From JACNIV01 sp965370415 (GTDB lineage Bacteria > Cloacimonadota > Cloacimonadia > Cloacimonadales > TCS61): a stretch of 40,381 nt of DNA. The stretch spans positions 1 through 40,381 of the forward strand of contig CBDUTJ010000026.1 of NCBI GenBank assembly GCA_965370415.1. The letters run 5' to 3'. Below, in pieces: positions 30,733 through 38,502 of this stretch (within the stretch, counting starts at the first letter, position 1; every line of letters begins with the position of its first letter). The notes beneath the pieces are model-generated. The model saw nothing but the letters and a program-made list of their open reading frames with translations, was not told the DNA's origin and ran no database searches. The position numbers and the translations under genes were made by a program.

Positions 30733-31911
30733 TTACAAAAACAATATAGATGTTAAGAAAGTAAGACCCAACCCGATGATGCAGGGAAAAAATAATTTAC
30801 CTGCAAAATCTCTGTAACTCGTTTTGAAATATTCTACAGAAACTGATACACAAGGATGAACCGGTGATATCATATAACCAATATAAACTGCAACGTACAT
30901 TATGGCAAAACTCAAAGTTGTCAATTCCGAATTTCCAAACTTAACCAGAAAAATGGGAACTAAAATAAAAATCGGAAGTTGGACTCGCCCTGTAACAAAA
31001 CCTAAAAATCCACCCACAAATACTATCAGGAATGATCTGGAAATATTAATTTTTGAAATCTCTTCCGAAATATTAGAAGCCTTAAATATATGCAGAAATA
31101 AGAATACTCCAATTATGATGAGGAAGTATTTCCAGGGCTTCATTTTGGTTAAAATACCCTTTATGTTTTTTGTTTGCAGCCTGCCAATGAAATACGTGAG
31201 GATCAAACTGGTGGATATTCCAATTAACAGAGATATTTCGTCCATAATACCCGAACTGGAAAGAATTATGTGAATAAAAGGGGCTATGATTATTATAAAC
31301 AACGGAGGGATTATTTTTCTAAGATTTATCTTTTTTTCTGACGGCATATTTCCATGGATGTTAAATAAGAAAAAGAAATATCCCAATAAAAACAGAACAG
31401 CAAAGGCTGGAAGAAGGAATAATATAATGGTATAAACATTCAAATTTGCCATCTTGGAACAGGGAAGAAGAGCTCCCAGCGGATAGATCAATATGAGGAT
31501 GTGACGAAACCATACATTAATTGCCGAATATGCAGAAGGGGTAATATCATCACCGGCTTTGCTTAACATAGGTGCAGAAAGCAACGCTCCGCCAGGAATG
31601 GGAAGTAGTCCCATTAATGCAGGTGAAAAACCAAGGAAAATCCGTCTTTTCATCTGCAGGTTGTCCACCAAGTCTGCCAGAAGCCCCGATACCTGCAACC
31701 CTCCGCCGATCATTGGGATCAATCCAACCGCTAATGCCAGAAGTAAAATAGCCGGATCTGTAATAGTGGAAATGATCAGTGATAAAAACTCTGTTAGTTC
31801 CAGATTGAATATGCCCAGTACAAACGCACCCACGATCAGAGCTAACCACAGGCTTTTCCTGGCAATAAAAAGCAGCAGAACAAGCGCCAGTAAAAAACTG
31901 AACCAGATCAT
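30733..31911 (-). CDS. DUF401-family integral membrane protein
   Basis: This 392-residue protein has about ten hydrophobic segments and the DUF401 blocks MIGGGLQVSGLLADLVDN, GLLPIPGGALLSAPML and YIGYMISPVHPCVSVSVEYF, with re-entrant-looking GGALLSAP and SPVHPC stretches that suggest a transporter of the GntP/CitM-like ion-transporter type. The substrate is unknown. Its ATG directly follows the YjbQ stop codon. Confidence 0.85.
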   Translation of the reverse strand: MIWFSFLLALVLLLFIARKSLWLALIVGAFVLGIFNLELTEFLSLIISTITDPAILLLALAVGLIPMIGGGLQVSGLLADLVDNLQMKRRIFLGFSPALMGLLPIPGGALLSAPMLSKAGDDITPSAYSAINVWFRHILILIYPLGALLPCSKMANLNVYTIILFLLPAFAVLFLLGYFFFLFNIHGNMPSEKKINLRKIIPPLFIIIIAPFIHIILSSSGIMDEISLLIGISTSLILTYFIGRLQTKNIKGILTKMKPWKYFLIIIGVFLFLHIFKASNISEEISKINISRSFLIVFVGGFLGFVTGRVQLPIFILVPIFLVKFGNSELTTLSFAIMYVAVYIGYMISPVHPCVSVSVEYFKTSYRDFAGKLFFPCIIGLGLTFLTSILFL

Positions 31912-32307
31912 CTAATCTATCCTTAAGATCGCAGTTCTATTGCGAGGACCATCAAATTCGCAAAAATAAATTCCCTGCCAGGTTCCCAGAAGCAAACTGC
32001 CATCTGAAATGAAAACATCTTGTGTACAACCTATTATCGAACTTTTTACATGTGCATCTGAATTGCCTTCCAGGTGATGGTATTCCGGCAGTTTGGGTAC
32101 AAGTTTATTCAGTGTAAATATGATATCCCTTTGCACGGTGGGATCGGCGTTTTCATTGATGGTAACTGCTGCTGTGGTGTGTGGAATGAAAATAGTGATC
32201 TTTCCTTCACTCACACCGGATTCCCGCACGAATTCCATTATCTCACCGGTTATATCTATCAGTTCTTCCCGCTTAGAAGTACGAACAGCGATCTTCTTTG
32301 TTTTCAT
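31912..32307 (-). CDS. YjbQ/UPF0047-family protein
   Basis: This 131-residue protein has the family core FIPHTTAAVTINENADPTV, HLEGNSDAHVKSSIIG and LLLGTWQGIYFCEFDGPRNR. Members show weak thiamine phosphate synthase activity in some tests, but the natural role is unsettled. The start is placed at the ATG at 32307 (MKTKKIAVRTSKREEL), which has a GGGAGAAG site; an in-frame extension to 32352 is less likely. It is the first gene of a minus-strand run leading through DUF401 to lpxB. Confidence 0.88.
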   Translation of the reverse strand: MKTKKIAVRTSKREELIDITGEIMEFVRESGVSEGKITIFIPHTTAAVTINENADPTVQRDIIFTLNKLVPKLPEYHHLEGNSDAHVKSSIIGCTQDVFISDGSLLLGTWQGIYFCEFDGPRNRTAILRID

Positions 32308-32357
32308 CTTACTTCTCCCGTTCATGTGAATTTCTAAATTCAGGATTAACATAATTA

Positions 32358-32363
32358 TGTCAA
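32358..32363 (-). promoter_or_regulatory. Possible -35 element for the yjbQ-lpxB run
   Basis: TTGACA on the minus strand, 50 nt upstream of the chosen YjbQ start. The -10 region at 17 nt (AATTTA) is weak, with TAGAAA at 21 nt. It lies in the divergent intergenic region shared with the PspC gene. Confidence 0.35.
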
Positions 32364-32385
32364 ATTTTTATCTTATTTATTTTTC

Positions 32386-32419
32386 TTGACGGAATAATTC
32401 TTTTTCTATCACTTATACA
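32386..32419 (+). promoter_or_regulatory. Possible promoter of the PspC-domain gene
   Basis: TTGACG at 32386-32391 is followed by TATACA at 32414-32419, but the 22-nt spacing is longer than usual. An AGGAGGG ribosome site at 32430-32436 follows, 3 nt before the ATG. Confidence 0.35.
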
Positions 32420-32439
32420 GGATTCTTTCAGGAGGGAAA

Positions 32440-32844
32440 ATGAAAAAATTACATCTATCGGATACGGATAAAATAATCGCCGGTGTTTGTGGCGGTCTGG
32501 CGGAAAGCATCGGCATAAAAGCCAACATACTGAGATTGATATTTGTGATATCTCTGTTCTTTGGTTTTTCCGGTGGTTGGCTCTATTTGATTTTATTTAT
32601 TGTTCTTCCCGGTAAAATAGATGAACCGGAAATAATCGATGTCGAAACAGAAGAAAAAGACGAACATAAAATACTGCGTTGTTGGAAGAAAAGAATGATA
32701 GCAGGCGTCTGTTGCGGAATTGCCAATTACCTGGGCTGGGACGTTAGCCTGGTGCGGATCGCCTTTGTAGTGATGTCATTTGTAGCAGGAGTAGGAATAG
32801 TTTTGTACCTGCTTTTCTGGTTTCTATTTCCCAATGAGGAATAA
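32440..32844 (+). CDS. Protein with two tandem PspC domains
   Basis: This 134-residue inner-membrane protein contains two PspC domains. The first is DKIIAGVCGGLAESIGIKAN followed by a hydrophobic segment ending LYLILFIVLPG (to about residue 58). The second is KRMIAGVCCGIANYLGWDVS followed by a segment ending LYLLFWFLFPNEE. An acidic linker separates them. PspC domains take part in envelope stress sensing in enterobacteria, but many stand-alone proteins have no assigned role. AGGAGGG precedes the ATG. Confidence 0.9.
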   Translation: MKKLHLSDTDKIIAGVCGGLAESIGIKANILRLIFVISLFFGFSGGWLYLILFIVLPGKIDEPEIIDVETEEKDEHKILRCWKKRMIAGVCCGIANYLGWDVSLVRIAFVVMSFVAGVGIVLYLLFWFLFPNEE

Positions 32845-32855
32845 AGGAGAATAAG

Positions 32856-33035
32856 ATGCCGATAGTTACGTTGGAAAATGCTGGAGATCTTTCCAAGGAA
32901 CAAAAATTGCAACTTATCAGAAAGTTGACAGATGTAGTTGTGGAAGTTACTCATAAATCAGAAAGTGCTGTTTATGTGCGCATCGATGAAATTCCACGTG
33001 AGAACTTTGGAGTGGGCGGGAAGAGTTTAGGATAA
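32856..33035 (+). CDS. 4-Oxalocrotonate tautomerase-family protein
   Basis: A 59-residue ORF begins Met-Pro (MPIVTLENAGDLSKEQKLQL), giving the N-terminal catalytic proline of the tautomerase superfamily once Met is removed. It contains the family-typical SAVYVRIDEIPRENFGVGGK. An AAGGAGA site lies 6 nt upstream and the gene follows the PspC gene by 11 nt, so they are probably cotranscribed. The substrate is unknown. Confidence 0.88.
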   Translation: MPIVTLENAGDLSKEQKLQLIRKLTDVVVEVTHKSESAVYVRIDEIPRENFGVGGKSLG

Positions 33036-33085
33036 AATAATTACAGGGTTTGAAAAAGATGGTGTTGGTAAAATAAATTTTTGGA

Positions 33086-36000
33086 ATGTCAATTAAGCTA
33101 AAGTGTCTTTTTCTGTTTGGTATATTGTTCTCGCAATTGCATTCCTACAATTTCTTCTCTCCTGTCATCAAGCAGGAACGGTTGAACGTTACAGAGGAAC
33201 TCAATTTCAAACTGCAACATGACCGGATTATCATAAATTCAGAAAAAGTCTTTCAAGATACGTTATTGCTTGAATCAAATATAGATTACAAATTTGATTA
33301 CACTTCCGGTTCGATAGAATTCATAAACTTAATTGGGAACGTGACCGTAGAATATTATATCTATCCATCCAATCTGCTGGAAAAGTTTTATTATTACCAG
33401 GTTCAGCAGTATACCGACAGTACAAAGGTGAAACTACCACTCCGACGCAGATTCCGATTATATGATGATGCCAACCTGAACATTTCAGGTAGTAAAACAA
33501 TTTCCATTTCTTTTGCCAATAATGAAGACTTCAGTTTAGATCAATCTTTGTTTCTTCAGATCAATGGTAAGCTGGGGGAAAACTTGAATATCGAAGCGCA
33601 ACTTTCCGATAGCCAGTCTCCTATTACACCGGAAGGTGATTCCAGGGAATTGAGCAGTCTTGATAAAGTTTTTCTGCGTTTGTACGGAACCAATTATGAA
33701 CTTGCTTTTGGCGACTTGGAGATGGAATTCAGTGAAACTCAATTTATGAATTATTTCCCCAAATTTGAAGGTTTGAAAGCCGGGTGGTTTAGCAGGAACA
33801 GTTTCCAGGGTGCACTGGCTATTTCCAAAGGGAAAAAGGCAACGGTAACTTTTAACGGAATCGAAGCCAAACAGGGTCCATATTACCTGAGCACAGAAAA
33901 TGCAGAGGGTCTGCAGGTGATTCCGGGTACAGAAGAGGTTTTTTTAAATGGTGCAAAACTTGGACGAGGTTTGGATTATACAATAGATTACTCCGAAGGA
34001 AGTGTTACTTTTACTACTGAACACTTCATTTCGACCAGCAGTTATATCCAGGTTACATTTCAGTATGCCGATGAAAATTACCGTCAGAATATGTACCTGG
34101 CATCTTCCAGCGTGAAAGTGACTGACAGGATAAATATAATTAGTAACATGGTTATGCAAAATGACGATAAAAATAATCCTCTACAGGATACATTTTCTGA
34201 AACTGATATTGAAGCATTGCAGCAAGCGGGAGATAATGTTGCCTTTAGCAATGGCATTGTAGAAGTTGAAGATGGTTTGTATGAATATTTGGAAGAAGGA
34301 GATTACTACTATTATGTGGGCAACGATACCACTGTGGCGGGGCATTACAATATTTCTTTTACCGATGTTGGCATGGAAAATGGAGATTACGAATATATTG
34401 AAGATGGTAATTATTACGAATATGTTGGAGAAGGATTGGGAAGTTATCTACCGTTGAAGAAATTACCTTCACCAAGGAGTAGATCGAATTATAACTTAAT
34501 TGTTAACTACGAAGGTGATTACTACAACTTTAGCGCAGAAGGGGTTTTCAGCAAGGAAGATAAGAATATTTTCTCTAGTCTGGATGATGCTGACAATAAT
34601 GGTTATGCAGCACATGTAAGTGCAAACATCTTCCCGAATTTCGATACACTCAAACCTGAATTCAATTTCCAGTTTCGTCGAATTGGTGATAACATATCAT
34701 TATTTTCCGATCTGCAAAATCCCCTCGATGTATACGAATTTAACCAAATTCCAGATACCCTTGCCAGTACAATGTATTCCTGTAATGTGAGTATGGATAT
34801 TCTCAGTTTTTATCAACCTTCCATCACTTATAAAAACCTGGTAGCAAAGGATTATGCAGAACAGGAAAATTGGTCGATATCTTCCAATATAAAGCAGAAG
34901 AAGTTTGTACCGGAATTGTACCATCAATACTTGAACTGGAAACAGGATTATTGTGAAGAAGAAAGAACAGATCAAACAGAACAGCATGACTTGAAAGTCA
35001 GTTATCAACATGCTCAACTAAAAATAGGTACTGCACACTATAATAAACAGAACACTTTTGAAACTTCTTATGATACAACGAATACCCGGCAGGTTAACAA
35101 TCTGCAACACTGGAATTACTATCTGGAAACGGTAAATACAACCCGGTATGCTGCTAATCTCTCATATCTGAATGAGAAAGAAAAGTTTGAACAATATAGT
35201 ACAGAAAGTGATTCCTTGTCAGAAGAAATTTCTCAGACGTATAGTTTGAACACAATGCTTAATATCGACCGGCACAGGATGCAAGTGAAAATTTCCCATA
35301 GGAAAAAAGAGGATATAAAACGTAACACAAGCGATGATTTCAACATGGCAGACATTTCCCTGGCAAATAATTTTCTGAAAGATGCTGTCGGAATAAATTC
35401 CAGTTACTCACTGAAAAATGTAGAGTTCTATCCCAAAATCAAAGAATTTCAGTACATTGGTGATGATATGGGTTCTTACGATATCGATACTGTTTATGTG
35501 GGTTTTAACCAGGGAGATTACGACTGGAAGGTGATCGAGATAGATTATGACAATCCAGATATGTCGGTGGAAGTTAATGCCACCTTAAATTTAAACCTGA
35601 ATCCTAAACTACTCACAAACTCGTTACTGAAAAAATTCCAGAGCGAAACTTATCTATTGGTTTCTGAAAATTCAACAGAAGATGAAAAAAGAAAGATCTA
35701 TTTGCTGTCTCCTGATGTTTTAATGAATAGTGAAACAACTATTTACGGGAGACGAATTATCCAGCAAACTCTCTGGTATGAAATGATAAAACGAAAATTA
35801 ACTTCAAAATTAAAATATAAACAAGAGAAAACCCTGGATAACCGTTATGTAGATGTCAGTGAAAGAAAAGATATAACGAACTGGGAAGGAACTTTGCGGC
35901 TTACTTCATTAAAAGATGCCAATATCGAATTGATCTATGAAAACCGCTGGGAAGAAGATTCCCGTTACGAATCCAATACAATTTCAAACTTCTATGCTCT

Positions 36001-36376
36001 TGATATGCGGAACAGGTTAAGCGATGATCTTACAATTAATTCTTCATTGCAATATTCACAGGAAGACGGAAATAAGAGTAATAATAGCAATAAGTATCAG
36101 ATAAAAGCTTATAAGATCGAGGAGTCTGTAACTTATTTCTTTAAAAGAAAATACAGACTTTTTGCCAAAGCCAGTTACAAAAGAAATACACGCTCCGGTT
36201 CGACTTTTTTAAGTTTTTTAGCTGACAAAAAAGACGGTGATATCTTTAAATGGAACATGAATCTGGATTACCGGATTAGTAATTATACTTCAGCCCGGCT
36301 TGAATATTCGGGAGACAGCTACCCGGATAGAGAACAAATTCATCAGTTGAGCATTGAAGTGAAGGCAGAATTTTAA
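33086..36376 (+). CDS. Large exported protein, probable outer-membrane beta-barrel with SprA-like motifs
   Basis: A 1096-residue protein with a signal peptide (MSIKLKCLFLFGILFSQLHS, likely cut near residue 20). The body is rich in alternating aromatic/polar beta strands and the chain ends ...LSIEVKAEF, with the terminal Phe typical of outer-membrane barrels. Two copies of a G-x-DY-x-I/F-DY-x-x-G-S-I/V-x-F motif (about residues 67-80 and 294-308) resemble segments of the SprA/Sov translocon. The middle has a tyrosine-rich internal repeat (GLYEYLEEGDYYYYVG, GDYEYIEDGNYYEYVG, about residues 396-450) and then DKNIFSSLDDADNNGYA, a block I associate with unnamed giant outer-membrane proteins of FCB-group and related phyla. 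Export and barrel nature are inferred; the function is unknown. The ribosome site is weak. Confidence 0.7.
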   Translation: MSIKLKCLFLFGILFSQLHSYNFFSPVIKQERLNVTEELNFKLQHDRIIINSEKVFQDTLLLESNIDYKFDYTSGSIEFINLIGNVTVEYYIYPSNLLEKFYYYQVQQYTDSTKVKLPLRRRFRLYDDANLNISGSKTISISFANNEDFSLDQSLFLQINGKLGENLNIEAQLSDSQSPITPEGDSRELSSLDKVFLRLYGTNYELAFGDLEMEFSETQFMNYFPKFEGLKAGWFSRNSFQGALAISKGKKATVTFNGIEAKQGPYYLSTENAEGLQVIPGTEEVFLNGAKLGRGLDYTIDYSEGSVTFTTEHFISTSSYIQVTFQYADENYRQNMYLASSSVKVTDRINIISNMVMQNDDKNNPLQDTFSETDIEALQQAGDNVAFSNGIVEVEDGLYEYLEEGDYYYYVGNDTTVAGHYNISFTDVGMENGDYEYIEDGNYYEYVGEGLGSYLPLKKLPSPRSRSNYNLIVNYEGDYYNFSAEGVFSKEDKNIFSSLDDADNNGYAAHVSANIFPNFDTLKPEFNFQFRRIGDNISLFSDLQNPLDVYEFNQIPDTLASTMYSCNVSMDILSFYQPSITYKNLVAKDYAEQENWSISSNIKQKKFVPELYHQYLNWKQDYCEEERTDQTEQHDLKVSYQHAQLKIGTAHYNKQNTFETSYDTTNTRQVNNLQHWNYYLETVNTTRYAANLSYLNEKEKFEQYSTESDSLSEEISQTYSLNTMLNIDRHRMQVKISHRKKEDIKRNTSDDFNMADISLANNFLKDAVGINSSYSLKNVEFYPKIKEFQYIGDDMGSYDIDTVYVGFNQGDYDWKVIEIDYDNPDMSVEVNATLNLNLNPKLLTNSLLKKFQSETYLLVSENSTEDEKRKIYLLSPDVLMNSETTIYGRRIIQQTLWYEMIKRKLTSKLKYKQEKTLDNRYVDVSERKDITNWEGTLRLTSLKDANIELIYENRWEEDSRYESNTISNFYALDMRNRLSDDLTINSSLQYSQEDGNKSNNSNKYQIKAYKIEESVTYFFKRKYRLFAKASYKRNTRSGSTFLSFLADKKDGDIFKWNMNLDYRISNYTSARLEYSGDSYPDREQIHQLSIEVKAEF

Positions 36377-36405
36377 AATGGAATTATTATAAAAAAGGTG
36401 GGAAA

Positions 36406-36999
36406 ATGATAGAAAATATTAAAAATTCATTTCAGAATGCAGCAGAAACGTTTGCTCAATTTGCAGCAGATCAAAACACAATAAATATAACTGAGAAAGT
36501 AAGTATCATCATCGCAGAATGTTTCCGGAAAGGAAATAAGTTATTGATATTTGGTAATGGTGGCAGCTCTACCGATGCCATGCATTTTGCGGAAGAACTC
36601 ACAGGCAAATTCCGAAAAGACCGCAAACCTCTGCCGGCTATTTCGCTCACCGATCCTTCACACATAACTTGCGTGGCAAACGATTACGGATTCGAAGAGG
36701 TTTTTGCACGTGGAGTAGAAGCACTTGGGAAAAACGGTGATATTGCAATCGGTATCTCCACTAGTGGCAATTCAGAAAATGTGATCCGAGCTTTGAATAA
36801 GGCAAAAGAACTTGGAATGGTTACAATTGCTTTAATTGGGATGGATGGTGGAAAGATGAAAAATATTTGCAATTATGAGATCATTGTACCGGGAAAAACC
36901 ACAGATCGTATTCAGGAACTTCACATCACCGTGCTGCATGTTATCATCGAAACAATAGAGCGAATTCTGTTCCCGCAGAATTATCAGGATAGCAAATGA
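36406..36999 (+). CDS. gmhA: Phosphoheptose isomerase (sedoheptulose 7-phosphate isomerase)
   Basis: This 197-residue SIS-domain protein has LIFGNGGSSTDAMHFAEELT, KDRKPLPAISLT, GISTSGNSENVIRALNKAKE and QELHITVLHVIIETIE, all GmhA-type. It makes D-glycero-heptose 7-phosphate for the lipopolysaccharide core, matching lpxB elsewhere in the window. An AGGTGG-like site precedes the ATG, and its stop overlaps the dtd start (ATGA). Confidence 0.9.
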   Translation: MIENIKNSFQNAAETFAQFAADQNTINITEKVSIIIAECFRKGNKLLIFGNGGSSTDAMHFAEELTGKFRKDRKPLPAISLTDPSHITCVANDYGFEEVFARGVEALGKNGDIAIGISTSGNSENVIRALNKAKELGMVTIALIGMDGGKMKNICNYEIIVPGKTTDRIQELHITVLHVIIETIERILFPQNYQDSK

Positions 37000-37433
37000 A
37001 GTTGGTAATCCAACGGGTAAGTTCAGCAGCCGTAGAAGTTGAAGGTAAAACAGTTTCCAGTATAAAAAAAGGGCTGCTTGTATTGTTAGGTATTTCCTGC
37101 GGAGATAATGGCTCACAGATCGATTGGCTGGTAAATAAACTTGTGGATCTGCGCATCTTTGAAGATGAGAATGGGAAAATGAATCTTTCCCTGAAAGATG
37201 TAGTTGGAGAAGTATTACTTGTTTCTCAGTTCACACTTTATGCCAGTTGTAACAAAGGCAGAAGACCGGATTTCAATGCTGCAGCCCGTCCTGAATTAGC
37301 AGAAGAACTGTATCTGAAATTTGCGGAAAAATTGAAAGATCTGGGTATTAAACAGGAACTTGGGGTTTTTGGTGCACACATGAAAATTAATCTTGTTAAT
37401 GATGGACCTGTTACAATTATCCTGGAGAAATAA
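36996..37433 (+). CDS. dtd: D-aminoacyl-tRNA deacylase
   Basis: This 145-residue enzyme removes D-amino acids from mischarged tRNA. It starts MKLVIQRVSSAAVEVEGKTV and has the SQFTLYASCNKGRRPDF motif and the C-terminal NDGPVTIILEK with the Gly-Pro pair of the chiral proofreading site. It overlaps gmhA by 4 nt. Confidence 0.93.
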   Translation: MKLVIQRVSSAAVEVEGKTVSSIKKGLLVLLGISCGDNGSQIDWLVNKLVDLRIFEDENGKMNLSLKDVVGEVLLVSQFTLYASCNKGRRPDFNAAARPELAEELYLKFAEKLKDLGIKQELGVFGAHMKINLVNDGPVTIILEK

Positions 37434-37436
37434 GCG

Positions 37437-38024
37437 ATGATAAAAAACGTCATTTTCGATCTGGGAAAAGTGTTAATTGAATTTGATTTTGATGGTTTTT
37501 ACACTGCTCTGGGTTACGATTCTGCCGAAAGAACTCTTGATGAAGCAAATGAACCCATTCTTCTTTTTGAAGCCGGAAAGATCTCTAAAGCTGTTTTTTT
37601 TGAAGAAATAAAAAAAATATATGGTTTCGATCTGTCTTTGAAAGAATTTGAAATTCTCTGGTGCAGTGTTTTTTCCGATGCAAAGGAAATGATTGAATTG
37701 GCTAGAAAGATCAGCGAAAAATATAATGTGTTTATTCTATCCAATACAGATGAAATACACTTCCCATATATCTGGAAAAATTTTCCTGAACTGCATTTCT
37801 TCGAAAAAAATTTGATGTTATCATATGAATTAAATTCTGTAAAACCGGAGAAGGAAATATATCAAAATGCAATCAGAAGATTTAGACTAAATCCCACAGA
37901 ATGCGTGTTTATAGATGATCGACAGATCAATGTTAATGTTGCAGAAGAGTTTGGAATGAAAGGCATAATTCATCAAAGTTATTTTAATACAAAAGAAAAG
38001 CTTGTAAAAATCTTGACTGCGTAA
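37437..38024 (+). CDS. HAD-family phosphatase, YihX-like
   Basis: This 195-residue HAD subfamily IA protein has motif I IFDLGKVLIEFDF (nucleophile Asp8, second position Gly as in YihX), motif II FILSNTDEIH, the motif III Lys in ELNSVKPEKEIYQ, and motif IV FIDDRQINV. YihX in E. coli is an alpha-D-glucose-1-phosphatase; the substrate here is unknown. It follows dtd by 3 nt and is the last gene of the gmhA-dtd unit. Confidence 0.88.
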   Translation: MIKNVIFDLGKVLIEFDFDGFYTALGYDSAERTLDEANEPILLFEAGKISKAVFFEEIKKIYGFDLSLKEFEILWCSVFSDAKEMIELARKISEKYNVFILSNTDEIHFPYIWKNFPELHFFEKNLMLSYELNSVKPEKEIYQNAIRRFRLNPTECVFIDDRQINVNVAEEFGMKGIIHQSYFNTKEKLVKILTA

Positions 38025-38050
38025 AAGCAAATTGCACTTTTGTTTTCATG

Positions 38051-38056
38051 TATAAT
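38051..38056 (+). promoter_or_regulatory. Consensus -10 element ahead of the small arginine-rich genes
   Basis: TATAAT, with an AT-rich region 16-17 nt upstream (AAATTG or CAAATT) in place of a good -35. It lies 55 nt before the ATG at 38112. An imperfect AAAAG/CTTTT stem just upstream (38023-38044) could end the preceding operon. Confidence 0.4.
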
Positions 38057-38111
38057 AGGGTTGATATCAATAAGAAAGAATATTTGGATAACATTACTAT
38101 CAGAGAAATAT

Positions 38112-38243
38112 ATGGCTAAAGAAAGGAAAGACACTTTCCGTACAAAAGAAAGAAGAAAAAACAATTCGATTTTAGATTCGGTTATCTGGCGTCTTACAAG
38201 TAAAGAAAGAAGATCAAGTAAAGATCGTCGTAAAAATAAATAA
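38112..38243 (+). CDS. Small arginine-rich protein with RRSSKDRRK motif
   Basis: A 43-residue ORF (MAKERKDTFRTKERRKNNSI then LDSVIWRLTSKERRSSKDRR, KNK). It is very basic, with a short hydrophobic patch in the middle. The ATG at 38112 is preferred over a TTG-initiated extension to 38040 because a TATAAT lies between them, although its ribosome site is weak. A sister ORF with the same ERRS-x-DRRK ending starts 13 nt after its stop. The function is unknown; ERRSxxDRR motifs recur in small proteins and near PilZ domains of other bacteria. Confidence 0.6.
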   Translation: MAKERKDTFRTKERRKNNSILDSVIWRLTSKERRSSKDRRKNK

Positions 38244-38255
38244 AAGGGGGAAGAA

Positions 38256-38384
38256 ATGATCAAACGCAATAATATCAATAGGAGAATTATTGAGAGAAGA
38301 AAGCAGGATATTCCTGTTGAATTCGAAAGAAGAATTTTATCTGAAAGACGTTCAGGAGAAGATCGAAGAAAACACTTTGCATAA
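38256..38384 (+). CDS. Small arginine-rich protein with ERRSGEDRRK motif
   Basis: A 42-residue ORF (MIKRNNINRRIIERRKQDIP then VEFERRILSERRSGEDRRK and HFA) with an excellent AGGGGGAAGAA site before the ATG. Like the preceding 43-residue ORF it ends in an ERRSxxDRRK motif, so the two are probably duplicates or a functional pair. The role could be nucleic-acid or cyclic-di-GMP binding; this is not established. Confidence 0.65.
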   Translation: MIKRNNINRRIIERRKQDIPVEFERRILSERRSGEDRRKHFA

Positions 38385-38414
38385 ATTGTAATCTCAAAAA
38401 TAAATAAATTGATG

Positions 38415-38445
38415 TTGATTTCGTCGAGAAGGGATTCGTTATTAA
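38415..38445 (+). promoter_or_regulatory. Possible promoter of the YCF48-repeat gene
   Basis: TTGATT at 38415-38420 and TATTAA at 38440-38445, spacing 19, in the 118-bp gap before the repeat-protein gene. An AGGAG site at 38491-38495 lies 7 nt before the ATG. This is a weak call. Confidence 0.3.
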
Positions 38446-38502
38446 TATTTAATCACGAATTAAAAAAGATATGTAAACTAATGTAAAAAAAGGAGTAAGA
38501 AA

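Noticed and set aside
38040..38111. Longer N-terminus of the first small arginine-rich protein
   Set aside because: It would start with a TTG without a ribosome site and would span the TATAAT promoter element.
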